From Phreatobacter sp. (GTDB lineage Bacteria; Pseudomonadota; Alphaproteobacteria; Rhizobiales; Phreatobacteraceae), in the NCBI RefSeq assembly GCF_016793595.1, contig NZ_JAEULY010000029.1, positions 124,001 to 188,000 of the forward strand: a stretch of 64,000 nucleotides of DNA, written 5' to 3'. Positions 55,901 through 63,888 of this stretch are shown here, one piece after another. A model generated the notes under the pieces. The model was not told the origin of the DNA, did no database searches, and saw nothing but the letters and a program-made list of their open reading frames with translations. A program made the position numbers and the translations under genes. Position 1 is the stretch's first letter. Every line of letters starts with the position of its first letter.

Positions 55901-56107
55901 AGACGCTCCGTTCCCCGGCGCAGTCCAGTCCTATTTGACGGTTCTGAGTTATGCTCGGCCCCGCGGCGCCATGACGGGCAAGCGAAACCTTTGGCCGTTG
56001 AATACCTTGCCAGGTGAGCAACTCTATCGGTGCGGAGGAGTTTGTCGGAAGACGGTGGTGAACCGCGCCGCATGCGCGCGCGAGTAATGTGCCGATCCGT
56101 GGCCCGT

Positions 56108-56395
56108 TCACCTAGCACGCGGCGAAGAGGGGGCGGTCGTCCCGACGTCGTGGCCCTGCCATAGCTTCAGTATGCGTTTGAACAGGACAATCGGCGCTAC
56201 CTCGATCGCCTCGGCATATTCGGTGAACTCGACCACGTCCAAACGCCGCTCACCGTTTTCGACTTTCGCGACGAAGGATTGGGGCCGGTTCAATTTGGAC
56301 GCTAGCTGAGCTTGCGTCAGCCCAGCGCCCTTGCGAGCTGCGATCAGCGTGGCGCGGAACGTCTCGTAGTGATCCTGAAGGTGGGCGCTTCGCAT
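56108..56395 (-). CDS. XRE family helix-turn-helix regulator
   Basis: 95 residues with a classic HTH_3: [38 protein letters not shown]. It is the small phage-repressor-like type and is the first gene of the minus-strand recombination module; it may control that module. Its start faces the plus-strand membrane protein gene at 56518, so the 123-base gap is a likely operator. Confidence 0.9.
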   Translation of the reverse strand: MRSAHLQDHYETFRATLIAARKGAGLTQAQLASKLNRPQSFVAKVENGERRLDVVEFTEYAEAIEVAPIVLFKRILKLWQGHDVGTTAPSSPRAR

Positions 56396-56517
56396 GACCG
56401 ACCGAAAGCGGGAGAGCGCCGGTCAAGCTGATCCCAAATTCGGTTTATCCCAAAACTGGATATTCTCCATGCACCATGGTTATGTGGTCGGCGCGACGCA
56501 TACGCAGGGGGCAGGGC

Positions 56518-57159
56518 ATGAAGGATGGGCGGATGCCTGGCGGGGCCAACCGGGGCGCTTGGGCACGTGATGTACCGCTGCGCTTCCAGGTTCGTAATGG
56601 CCAGGTCATCCACACGATTCCGGAAGCAGTCGCCGTTCATGGCGGAGCTGCGCCGGGCAAATTCAAGGATGATCGGCAGGCGGTAGACGGGGCAACAAAT
56701 AGAACTGGCCCACGGTCCGCTCGGGCCGATATTCAGCCGCCGCAACCCGCGCACCTGCAAGTCAAGCTACGCGGCAACGGGCGCGAATATCTTGCAGCTA
56801 CGGTATTTTTTACCTGTGTTTTGGCGGTCGTAGGGCTTTGCGGCTATGGGCTAGTCGTTGCGGTCCGATCCGCTCTCCACACACCGTCTTCAACGGTTCA
56901 GCGGCCAGCAGCGAAGCTCGATTTCGACACAAGTGCGCTCTACGAGGCCTGCGAGCGAGTGGTGCGCTCCCGGCTGCATTATCCCACCTCTTTCTCGGTC
57001 AAGCTGTTCACGACAAGCTATGGCCGCTCGACCACGACCAATGAGCCCCTCGTCCGCTTCGACTTCGACGCTTTGAACGGCTTTGGCCTTCGCGTCCCGC
57101 AGGTCGCCCGCTGCATTCAGCGCGCCACCGGTCTGGAGGTCTACGTCGATGTGGAATAG
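56518..57159 (+). CDS. Single-pass membrane protein with CE-x3-RSRL domain
   Basis: About 213 residues from ATG 56518 (ATG codons lie 14 codons upstream as well). One hydrophobic segment (ATVFFTCVLAVVGLCGYGLVVAV) divides a polar N-terminus from a C-terminal 80-residue domain with YEACERVVRSRLHYPTSF and DFDALNGFGLRVPQV. The C-E-x3-R-S-R-L-x2-P pattern is also in the lipoprotein encoded at 57645. No family recognised; a small extracytoplasmic domain linked to secretion or envelope stress would fit. Confidence 0.7.
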   Translation: MKDGRMPGGANRGAWARDVPLRFQVRNGQVIHTIPEAVAVHGGAAPGKFKDDRQAVDGATNRTGPRSARADIQPPQPAHLQVKLRGNGREYLAATVFFTCVLAVVGLCGYGLVVAVRSALHTPSSTVQRPAAKLDFDTSALYEACERVVRSRLHYPTSFSVKLFTTSYGRSTTTNEPLVRFDFDALNGFGLRVPQVARCIQRATGLEVYVDVE

Positions 57160-57231
57160 CGCCGCCGCCGCGCCTGACGGGGCTATGCGCCGCTCTCGCC
57201 ACCGATTGTCCATTAGCAGGAACTAGGAACG

Positions 57232-57648
57232 ATGATGAACCGCTCTTCGGGTGTCGTGGCAGCTATGGTGCTGCTCCTTGGCGTCTCGGTCGCCGAAGCC
57301 ACGCCCTCTTTCACGCTCGATCGAACCCAATCTCGCGTCTTGCGATTGGCCAACCTCTACCCTGATCGCGAATGTCATCCCTCATCGATCACGGGCCGTG
57401 TTGTTGCGCGCCGCTTCGAGGCGGGCGGGACCAGCCCTACCACGGTCATCTTGGAGGACAGGGCTGGTCGCAGGACCGCCCTCAACGTTCACGTCGAAAC
57501 GCGTGACCTTGGACGCTATCAGATCGATTGGATCGTCGAGGGCCTCCAAACGCTGCTCCGAGAAGGAAGTCGCGTGAAGGTCGGCATAAAGCTGTGCGGT
57601 GCCTCCGGTCGCGTCATCATGGTCGACGCAGTCGAACTCGCACGATGA
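57232..57648 (+). CDS. Small secreted protein of unknown function
   Basis: 138 residues with a signal peptide (MMNRSSGVVAAMVLLLGVSVAEA, cut expected near residue 23). The mature part is a small beta-rich domain with two cysteines (REC, KLCG) that could form a disulfide. It has an ATGA overlap with the next gene and lies 72 bases after the previous gene, forming a plus-strand trio of envelope proteins. Family not recognised. Confidence 0.7.
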   Translation: MMNRSSGVVAAMVLLLGVSVAEATPSFTLDRTQSRVLRLANLYPDRECHPSSITGRVVARRFEAGGTSPTTVILEDRAGRRTALNVHVETRDLGRYQIDWIVEGLQTLLREGSRVKVGIKLCGASGRVIMVDAVELAR

Positions 57649-58160
57649 TCAGGTTCTTTCATCATCCCGCATGCGCTGGCAGTGAGCTGAATGAGGCGGC
57701 CACGAAGCGCGACTCTCGAGCCGGACGCCGGACGATGGGGCTCTGCGCCGGTCTAGCGGTCGCTGCGCTGACCGGTGGATGCGATGTCTTCGAACCGAAG
57801 ATCGTGAGCATCTGCGAGGAGGCGCTGCATAGCCGCTTGCGATCGCCTGCCGGGTACAAGCGACTGAAATATGCTCACTACGAAACGCCGCTGACCCGAG
57901 AACAATTTGAGCAGAAGCTCGCGGGAGCGTCTCCGAGCAACCGAACTATGGAACTTTGGGCATTCGACAATGGGAAGACAAAGCCCATGAAAATACAGGT
58001 ATTCCTAACCTATGACGCGCCTAATGCCTACGGCACTGCGGTCCGTGGGATTGTCATGTGCGAACACACCAACATGAATGGAATTCTTCCCCGTCCCGAC
58101 GATGTGTTGCTGAACGGGAAGACCAATTTTCAATGGGTCATGGAGGGATTGCGCGAGTAG
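57645..58160 (+). CDS. Putative lipoprotein with CE-x3-SRL domain
   Basis: Up to 171 residues from ATG 57645 (4-base overlap with the upstream gene); ATG 57735 is an alternative that puts the lipobox closer to the start. The lipobox is LTGG-C (ALTGGC). The mature domain begins IVSICEEALHSRLRSPAGYKRLK, the same C-E-x3-(H/R)-SRL-x2-P pattern as the membrane protein at 56518, and continues with FLTYDAPNAYGTAV and a second Cys. No function recognised. Confidence 0.7.
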   Translation: MIRFFHHPACAGSELNEAATKRDSRAGRRTMGLCAGLAVAALTGGCDVFEPKIVSICEEALHSRLRSPAGYKRLKYAHYETPLTREQFEQKLAGASPSNRTMELWAFDNGKTKPMKIQVFLTYDAPNAYGTAVRGIVMCEHTNMNGILPRPDDVLLNGKTNFQWVMEGLRE

Positions 58161-58260
58161 CTCGGCACGGAGGTCTGCACTGGGCATGTTACGCCATCGT
58201 GGAAATGGGAGCTTCCGTAGCCTGCTACCGGAGGTGGCGGCGCCGACATGTTGCTACTGT

Positions 58261-58624
58261 TCTGACCTTCCAATCCTCTTGCGCACCGCCGAGTGATTAC
58301 CTTGCAGACTCGTTCAAACGATGTTTCCGAGGCCCTTTCAGCGTGCCGTGGAGCGCTGATCGTCGCGGGAGTTTTTCAGGGCTTGTGAGCTTGCTGATGC
58401 TGGGTGGGGCGATCTACATGCGACAGGTGTACGATTGCGTCCTGACCAGCCGCAGCTTGCAGACCCTCGTCGATCTGACCCTGCTCCTGACGGTCGTGCT
58501 CCTCGTGCAAGGCGTCCTCGATGTCAAGCGCGCGCGCCAACAGCTGCGTTCCGCAGCAGTTGGTCGATCTGATCAACCGGCTCCGCCCATACGGGTGCGG
58601 AGCCAATCTCCTAGCCTTCCGTAG
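58261..58624 (+). pseudogene. Relic of a type I secretion ATPase/permease (PrtD-like N-terminal part)
   Basis: One frame reads a recognisable stretch of the first membrane segments of type I secretion ATPases: FSGLVSLLMLGGAIYMRQVYDCVLTSRSLQTLVDLTLLLTVVLLVQGVLDV, matching the family pattern LxNLLxLxxxLxMLQVYDRVLxSRSxxTLxxL. The ATPase domain and the rest are missing, and the frame opens and closes without a start that fits. It follows the lipoprotein gene by 100 bases. It suggests that a type I exporter once stood here. Confidence 0.75.
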
Positions 58625-58729
58625 TAGCGGCAATACCGCGGGGATCCCTCCGAGCCTCGACAAGCAGGGTCGTTTCGGTCGCATGGACGTGATTGCACCG
58701 GGAAGCCGTGAGGCGGCCAAACCAGGTGC

Positions 58730-60805
58730 CTAGTCCGGAATGGGGACGCCAAGGCGCGCAGCCAGCACCCGGTATGCAAGCGCAATGGGTCGGCGCCAGT
58801 CTTCGGGTTCGGTCAGATAGCTCGATGCGAGGGCCTTGACCTGTACGGGGTCGGCGGTACCCGTTTGGCGAAGGGCTGTGACCTCGCGGCCGAACAATTC
58901 CAGTCCTTCGCGCAGCCTGGCGCGTCGGTCCGCTTCGTAACCCAGCAGTGCCGCCGCCACGACCGGCACCGACCGGTAGGGCGCAAAAGCCTGCTCTAAT
59001 CTTCTCCGTTCCTCGCCGTTCAGACGCAGCCCTTCGGCGGATCCCCTTGGTGTCTGTTCGAGCCTTTGCAGATAGGGCCGAACCTCGCGTCCTATCGCAT
59101 CTGCCTTCCATGCATCGGTTGCCGCCACTAGCTCCTTTCGCACCGGTTCCGCCAGCTGAGGAAGGAGAGGCTGCAGGGAAGTCAGCTCCTGCTCGAGCCG
59201 GCGCAGCCCTTCCAGGCTACGTTGGGTGGCGGCCATCGTTTGTTCAAACGGGCCGATGGCCGCTCGCGAAGCCGTCTCATGCTCTTGCCGGAGGGCAGGA
59301 ATGGCCTGCGAGCGCAAGGTGGGCGAGGCACGTGAGAACCATTGCGCCCGTCCCCCAGTCACCTCGGCGAGAGCGCGCAGGCGCGACGTCGGGTCGGGTT
59401 CGGCGCGGATGCGAGCAAGCTCGATGTTTGCGGCATGGTCGAACAGACGTCCCTCGATCGCGGCGATGCGACGGTCGGCCTCGCGTGCCTCGGAAGGCCA
59501 GAGCATGGCCTTGTGGGCCTCCAGGAGGCGCTTGCTGCGCTCCAAGACGCCCAGACTTTCGGTGGGCGCGGGAATCTGTCCGCTTTCGACCACTGCGGTG
59601 AGCCGGGCAAGGCGCTCCAATTCGTGGCGCACTTCCCGCTGTGTTTCGACGACATAGGTGATGGAGATCTGCCCGAAGCTGGTCAGGTGCCCAGGGCTTA
59701 ACCCTCGGATCAACGACATTAGGTCGCGCAATTCCTGGGCGAGCAGCGGGTCTCGCCGACATTCCTGGATGAGGTGATGAGAGGCCTCGGTCTTCTGGGC
59801 GTCACTCATCTTGTCGAAGGTGACCGCAAAAGCCGGGACAAAGACGTCGTCGCCGAAGGCAAGGACAATGCGGGAACCCACATTGCTCATGCGATCAAAG
59901 GCAACGCCTGGAAACTCCCGCCGCAAGCGTTCCGGCCAGGCCCCCAATGCCTCGCATCGGGCGCGCAGACTGGTTCCCCGCAAGATTGCCCCGTCCGAGG
60001 GGCCGGCCGTTCGGGTTGGCCGCTGGCGATCTGGCGAGATCCGCAGGGCCTCGAACGGAGTGCAGGTACTCCCCTCAAGAGCGATAGTGAGGCGATTGTT
60101 CGCAAGTTTCGCGCGGGCGCCGCTTACTTGCATTCCGGCTCTGTACTGCCGTTCTGTTGGGGCAAAACGTAGATCGCGCTGTCGCGCGTCCCACTCGCCA
60201 ACGAGAGGGACTACAATGGGTCCACTTTCGAAGTGACGAGGCCCAAAGCTCACGAGGGTTGCAGCAACACGACCTGCAGCCCCTGAGCTTACGGTCAAGA
60301 ACGTGTCATTGCCGCTTGCCGCCTGCCCGCATTGAAGTATGCCGCGCCACCCGCCGATGACGCCGGCAGCTTCCGCCGGCAAGCGCGGTTCAGCTTCTTC
60401 TGCCCGCGCCATGGTCCGACGCGAGCAATCGCCCGGGAAGGCGTATTCACCTTCCATCCTGCGCTCATCAATGGCCCGCATCGAGAACTGGAGGCTACGC
60501 CAGACAGATCGCGGAATATCCGCAGCCGATAGAGGCACGAACGTTACTGAGCCATCCGGCGACGTCCTGATGGCATAGGTGATGCTTCCGGTGCTGGAAT
60601 CCGCTCGCCAAGTTTCAACTGCCGTCAGGCGTCGGCCTTCTTCACGGATTTCAAGATCGAACGTGATGGGCGCGGACCCTGCACATGTCGCCTGGCCCGC
60701 CCATCTGCCAACCAGGTTCGTTTGGGCTTCGGCCGTGCCGAACCAGAGCGGGGGCGCAGCGGCTGCGACCAGGAGGGCTGTTACGCAGGAGCGATAGGCG
60801 ATCAT
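58730..60805 (-). CDS. Large secreted protein with repeated beta domains, unknown function
   Basis: 691 residues with a signal peptide (ending FGTAEAQ). Two related segments begin GRWAGQATCAG (near residue 33) and GGWRGILQCGQ (near 150), which suggests a duplicated small beta domain; the part after residue 350 is mostly helical and rich in Leu, Arg and Glu (EVRHELERLARLTAVVE). No family recognised. It overlaps the preceding gene by 4 bases and is the last gene of a three-gene operon of exported proteins. A periplasmic scaffold or binding function is possible. Confidence 0.8.
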   Translation of the reverse strand: MIAYRSCVTALLVAAAAPPLWFGTAEAQTNLVGRWAGQATCAGSAPITFDLEIREEGRRLTAVETWRADSSTGSITYAIRTSPDGSVTFVPLSAADIPRSVWRSLQFSMRAIDERRMEGEYAFPGDCSRRTMARAEEAEPRLPAEAAGVIGGWRGILQCGQAASGNDTFLTVSSGAAGRVAATLVSFGPRHFESGPIVVPLVGEWDARQRDLRFAPTERQYRAGMQVSGARAKLANNRLTIALEGSTCTPFEALRISPDRQRPTRTAGPSDGAILRGTSLRARCEALGAWPERLRREFPGVAFDRMSNVGSRIVLAFGDDVFVPAFAVTFDKMSDAQKTEASHHLIQECRRDPLLAQELRDLMSLIRGLSPGHLTSFGQISITYVVETQREVRHELERLARLTAVVESGQIPAPTESLGVLERSKRLLEAHKAMLWPSEAREADRRIAAIEGRLFDHAANIELARIRAEPDPTSRLRALAEVTGGRAQWFSRASPTLRSQAIPALRQEHETASRAAIGPFEQTMAATQRSLEGLRRLEQELTSLQPLLPQLAEPVRKELVAATDAWKADAIGREVRPYLQRLEQTPRGSAEGLRLNGEERRRLEQAFAPYRSVPVVAAALLGYEADRRARLREGLELFGREVTALRQTGTADPVQVKALASSYLTEPEDWRRPIALAYRVLAARLGVPIPD

Positions 60806-61743
60806 GGCCTTGGTCTCCCACCCAGGCGCTCACAGGCAAGGATGCGTTCCTCCAGAAAGGCGAGGTCGATGGGAAGGCTGACGATCCGGTCAAAGGACGG
60901 GGAAAGGGCGCGCAAGGTCTGGTTGTCACTCAAGCCTCGCACCGAATCCACGACACATCGACAGAAGGCTTGCTGCGCATAGCGCGCCACGCACGCCGCT
61001 TCTGCCTCGCCCGTGGCGTCGGCGGTCAGGCGATCGCGCTGGAGGCGGTCTGGGTCCGGGATGTTGTTGCGCGCTCGAAATGCCGGACTCATCAAGGCTG
61101 CAAACTTGACTGGATCCTGAGGGCTCGCCGCCCGTGGGGCGCGCGATTGGATGAGCCGGGTGTAGTTTCCGATGAAAGTGTTGAAGGGATTGCCGACACA
61201 GCCGATGCGGGAGATCAGATAGCGCGCATCGGCGAACCCCTCGGCGCGGAACATGACGTTAAAGCCGCCCCGGAATTCGTTCGATGCGTAGCGAAACATC
61301 GCAAGGGCAAGGTCGACCGCTTGCTCGCCGCAGGCCTCGTTGATGATCCTGAGATAGGAGCTGACGAGCGCGCGGGTATCGAGATCATCCGGCAAGGCGT
61401 TGAAGTCGCCGCGCAGGATTGCGGCTGGAATTCCGGGAAGATTGAAGTTGTTGTCTGTTGACAGCACCTGGGCGAGATCGCGAACGCCTGTTGGATCTGC
61501 TGCCTGCTGGGGAGGCCTTTGCTCGGGCGCGATGATACCGCGAAGGCCCCGCTGCGGTTCCGCGGGTGCAGGGGGCGCAGTGGCTGGCCGTCCGGGCAGA
61601 TGAGGCGGCACAGGTTGCGCGCCTGGAAGGACGGGCGCAGGCTCATTGAACGATGGCGAGGCGGGAGCGCCAGGCAATTGAAGCTGGGCATGAGCCGATA
61701 GTGCGATCACGACTAGCCCGATGCCCAGCACGAGGCCCATCAT
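60802..61743 (-). CDS. Secreted protein of unknown function, Pro-rich linker
   Basis: 313 residues: signal peptide (MMGLVLGIGLVVIALSAHA), a Pro/Ala-rich linker to residue 65, then a helical domain with four or more cysteines (NEACGEQA, RIGCVGN, EAACVARYAQQAFCRCVVD). It overlaps the genes on both sides by 4 bases. The Cys pairs suggest a disulfide-stabilised periplasmic fold. No family recognised. Confidence 0.8.
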   Translation of the reverse strand: MMGLVLGIGLVVIALSAHAQLQLPGAPASPSFNEPAPVLPGAQPVPPHLPGRPATAPPAPAEPQRGLRGIIAPEQRPPQQAADPTGVRDLAQVLSTDNNFNLPGIPAAILRGDFNALPDDLDTRALVSSYLRIINEACGEQAVDLALAMFRYASNEFRGGFNVMFRAEGFADARYLISRIGCVGNPFNTFIGNYTRLIQSRAPRAASPQDPVKFAALMSPAFRARNNIPDPDRLQRDRLTADATGEAEAACVARYAQQAFCRCVVDSVRGLSDNQTLRALSPSFDRIVSLPIDLAFLEERILACERLGGRPRP

Positions 61744-62603
61744 CTCGAAGGCTCCCCTCGCAGATATTCGACGATACCGGCAAAGATCTGCTTGGAGGTG
61801 GGGCCCTCACAGCCGTGGCGGCGCACGAAGGTGTTTCCATCATAGTCGCCCACCGACGCATAGACGGTCATGCCAACTCTTGCTTCCGCCTCGCCGGACC
61901 ACCCAGAGCCGAAGCGCAGATTGTAAAGGCGCAGCATGGCGTCGGGGGTCAGGATGCGTCCGCATTCGGAGACAAGCTTTTGAGCGAGCGAGAAGAAGTA
62001 GGCCCGTTCGGGCCAGCGCTCCGATTCAGGGCCGCTCGTCATCCGGGTGCGCAGCGCTGCATGGCGGGAGTTGAACAGATCGTCGAGGACGGAACTGGCA
62101 AAAAGAGAGCGGTCGAAGTTCAGTTGATCGAGCAGAGACTGAGCGCGGGTGAAGCCACCGGCAAGAGCCTTTCCGTAGGCGGCAAACGCCTCGGGGGGAC
62201 TTGGGGCCGCCCCTTGGCCAAGCTGGTGAGCATCGCCGATATAGGCCCAGGCTGCCGCATGGCCTGCCTCAGCCGCGACCCTGAACTGTTTGACGGCGTC
62301 CTCTGCTCGGCCAGCTGCCAGGAGCGCTCGCCCGAGTTGAAACGCAAAGCGCGGATCCTGAGGTGTCTCCTTATGCGCGGCCTCGCATTCCCTGATGGCA
62401 AGGCGCGGGATGATGCGGTCGTCGGCCACCCCTTCGGCCATACGCTGGGGGTCAAAGGGATGGGCGGCGAGCAGGTCACATTCATGCACAGTCGCACCGC
62501 GGCCGACCTGCGCAATTGCGGCGCCTGACGTAAGGGTCGCTACAGTCGATGAAAGGACGAGCAGAAGACGCGCTATGAACATGAGCGCTTTCCTCGTGAC
62601 CAT
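61740..62603 (-). CDS. Secreted Sel1/TPR-like repeat protein
   Basis: 287 residues with a signal peptide (start at ATG 62603 or the ATG seven codons on). The 75-150 region has Sel1-like motifs: RFAFQLGRALLAAGRAEDAVKQF, AEAGHAAAWAYIGDAHQLG and KALAGGFTRAQSLL, i.e. two or three helical repeats. It is the first gene of the operon and overlaps the next by 4 bases. It may hold the other two exported proteins together, but partners are unknown. Confidence 0.8.
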   Translation of the reverse strand: MVTRKALMFIARLLLVLSSTVATLTSGAAIAQVGRGATVHECDLLAAHPFDPQRMAEGVADDRIIPRLAIRECEAAHKETPQDPRFAFQLGRALLAAGRAEDAVKQFRVAAEAGHAAAWAYIGDAHQLGQGAAPSPPEAFAAYGKALAGGFTRAQSLLDQLNFDRSLFASSVLDDLFNSRHAALRTRMTSGPESERWPERAYFFSLAQKLVSECGRILTPDAMLRLYNLRFGSGWSGEAEARVGMTVYASVGDYDGNTFVRRHGCEGPTSKQIFAGIVEYLRGEPSR

Positions 62604-62650
62604 TCACAAATAATCAAGCATATTTATTGGATTGCGGAAAGGGGGAGAAC

Positions 62651-63079
62651 ATGGCCCGTCTCATCCTTGTCGGCGCCCTTGTCGGATTGGCGCAGCCGCT
62701 CATTGCGCTGCCAGCGATGGCTGCGGCCGCAATCCCGGTTCCTCTCCTTGAACGCGATACCGCGGATCAGCCAGCGCCCCGGCTCTTGCTGGTCCAGCGC
62801 CGGGGAGGGTTTGGCGGCGGAGGTGGGTTCGGTGGCGGGGGGGAGGGGGCTTCCGAGGCGGCGGCGGTGGCTACCGCAGCCCACCCATGGATTATGGCCG
62901 GGGGGGAGGTATGCGGCAGGGCGGTCCATTCAGTGGACCTCGTCGCCCCTCGAATGACAATGTTCCGCTCGGGCGGTCATCTCCTCCTCCTCAGCCGAGG
63001 CTTGTTCCGCCTCAGCCTCGCCCACCCCAGCTCGGTATTCCCGGTCTGCCCGGCGCTCAAGATCCGCCTGTGGTCCTGA
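62651..63079 (+). CDS. N-terminal part of a secreted Gly-rich protein, frame broken at a G7 tract
   Basis: From ATG 62651 (good GGGGGAGA ribosome site) a signal peptide is followed by RRGGFGGGGGFGGGG. After the G7 tract at 62837-62843 the frame becomes unlike protein, whereas the -1 frame carries on as Gly/Arg-rich sequence (GFRGGGGGYRSPPMDYGRGGG) and joins the long frame ending at 63849. One missing G relative to the intact gene explains this. So the real gene is probably 62651-63849. It could be a sequencing error, true inactivation, or a slippage switch. Confidence 0.65.
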   Translation: MARLILVGALVGLAQPLIALPAMAAAAIPVPLLERDTADQPAPRLLLVQRRGGFGGGGGFGGGGEGASEAAAVATAAHPWIMAGGEVCGRAVHSVDLVAPRMTMFRSGGHLLLLSRGLFRLSLAHPSSVFPVCPALKIRLWS

Positions 63080-63849
63080 CCCGGCCGCTACCCGGTGCCG
63101 TCGCTCCACAAACAAGCCTCTTGCGCCCTCGCGGTGGACTGGATCAGGGAGGGCTTTTGACGGGCGCCTTCAATCGCGCAAGCGGAGCTACATCCCTGTC
63201 CAGGGGCGGCAGGGGCGGTCTCCCAGGGCAGCCACCAGGCGGGAGCGGTTCGTCGCCTCCCGCGGGGGCACCGCCGTTCAGCCTCACACGCGTGTTCAAT
63301 CAAGCTGCCGCGCCACCTCGCTTGCCGAGCGGGGTAGCTTCCAGCGCCTTTAACAGGGCTGCGGTCGGCGCCGCCGTCGTGGTGTCTGGTGTCGTGATCG
63401 CGTCGCCGCTCAAGGCTCAGGTTCTGGCGCGGCCCGCAAACGACAGCATAGCGTCGCCTCCAATAGCACGGCAGGCAACGGATCTGCACCGCAATTCCCT
63501 GACCCTGGCGTTCGAAGCGGTTCGCTGGCAGCCCTCAAAGCCCTCCATACATCGCATCGCTGCACGACCCGAGGCGAGCGATCCTGCCTTGCGCAACACG
63601 ATTTCCCACCTGTACCGGGGGCGACTTGGATCGGGAAGCACGGCCGATGCGATCCGGTATGAGCGTGAGACCGGCCGCCGGTTCATTCGGGAAGGCGGCG
63701 TCTCCGCCAATCATCTCGACAAGGCCCGAAACCGTATTCGCAATCTGGAGAACTGGCTGCGACAGAATACAAATGCCTCGCTGAGCGACAGGAGTGTTGC
63801 GCAGGCGATCATCCGCGACCTTCAGGATGCCTGTGGGGGCCTTTGCTAA
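62887..63849 (+). CDS. Gly/Pro-rich protein with toxin-like C-terminal domain (main frame)
   Basis: 320 residues from the first ATG in this frame, probably the continuation of the frame starting at 62651. A low-complexity Pro/Gly part (to about residue 150) and one hydrophobic segment (AAVGAAVVVSGVVIASPL) precede a C-terminal globular part of about 120 residues: NTISHLYRGRLGSGSTADAIRYERETGRRF, HLDKARNRIRNLENWLRQNTNASLSDRSVAQAIIRDLQDA. That last pattern looks like the tail module of some polymorphic-toxin proteins; I recall it, but have not searched. No immunity gene can be assigned in the rest of the window. Confidence 0.7.
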   Translation: MDYGRGGGMRQGGPFSGPRRPSNDNVPLGRSSPPPQPRLVPPQPRPPQLGIPGLPGAQDPPVVLTRPLPGAVAPQTSLLRPRGGLDQGGLLTGAFNRASGATSLSRGGRGGLPGQPPGGSGSSPPAGAPPFSLTRVFNQAAAPPRLPSGVASSAFNRAAVGAAVVVSGVVIASPLKAQVLARPANDSIASPPIARQATDLHRNSLTLAFEAVRWQPSKPSIHRIAARPEASDPALRNTISHLYRGRLGSGSTADAIRYERETGRRFIREGGVSANHLDKARNRIRNLENWLRQNTNASLSDRSVAQAIIRDLQDACGGLC

Positions 63850-63888
63850 AATCGCGCTTTGCTTCAAGGGGCCGGACCATAGATGTTT

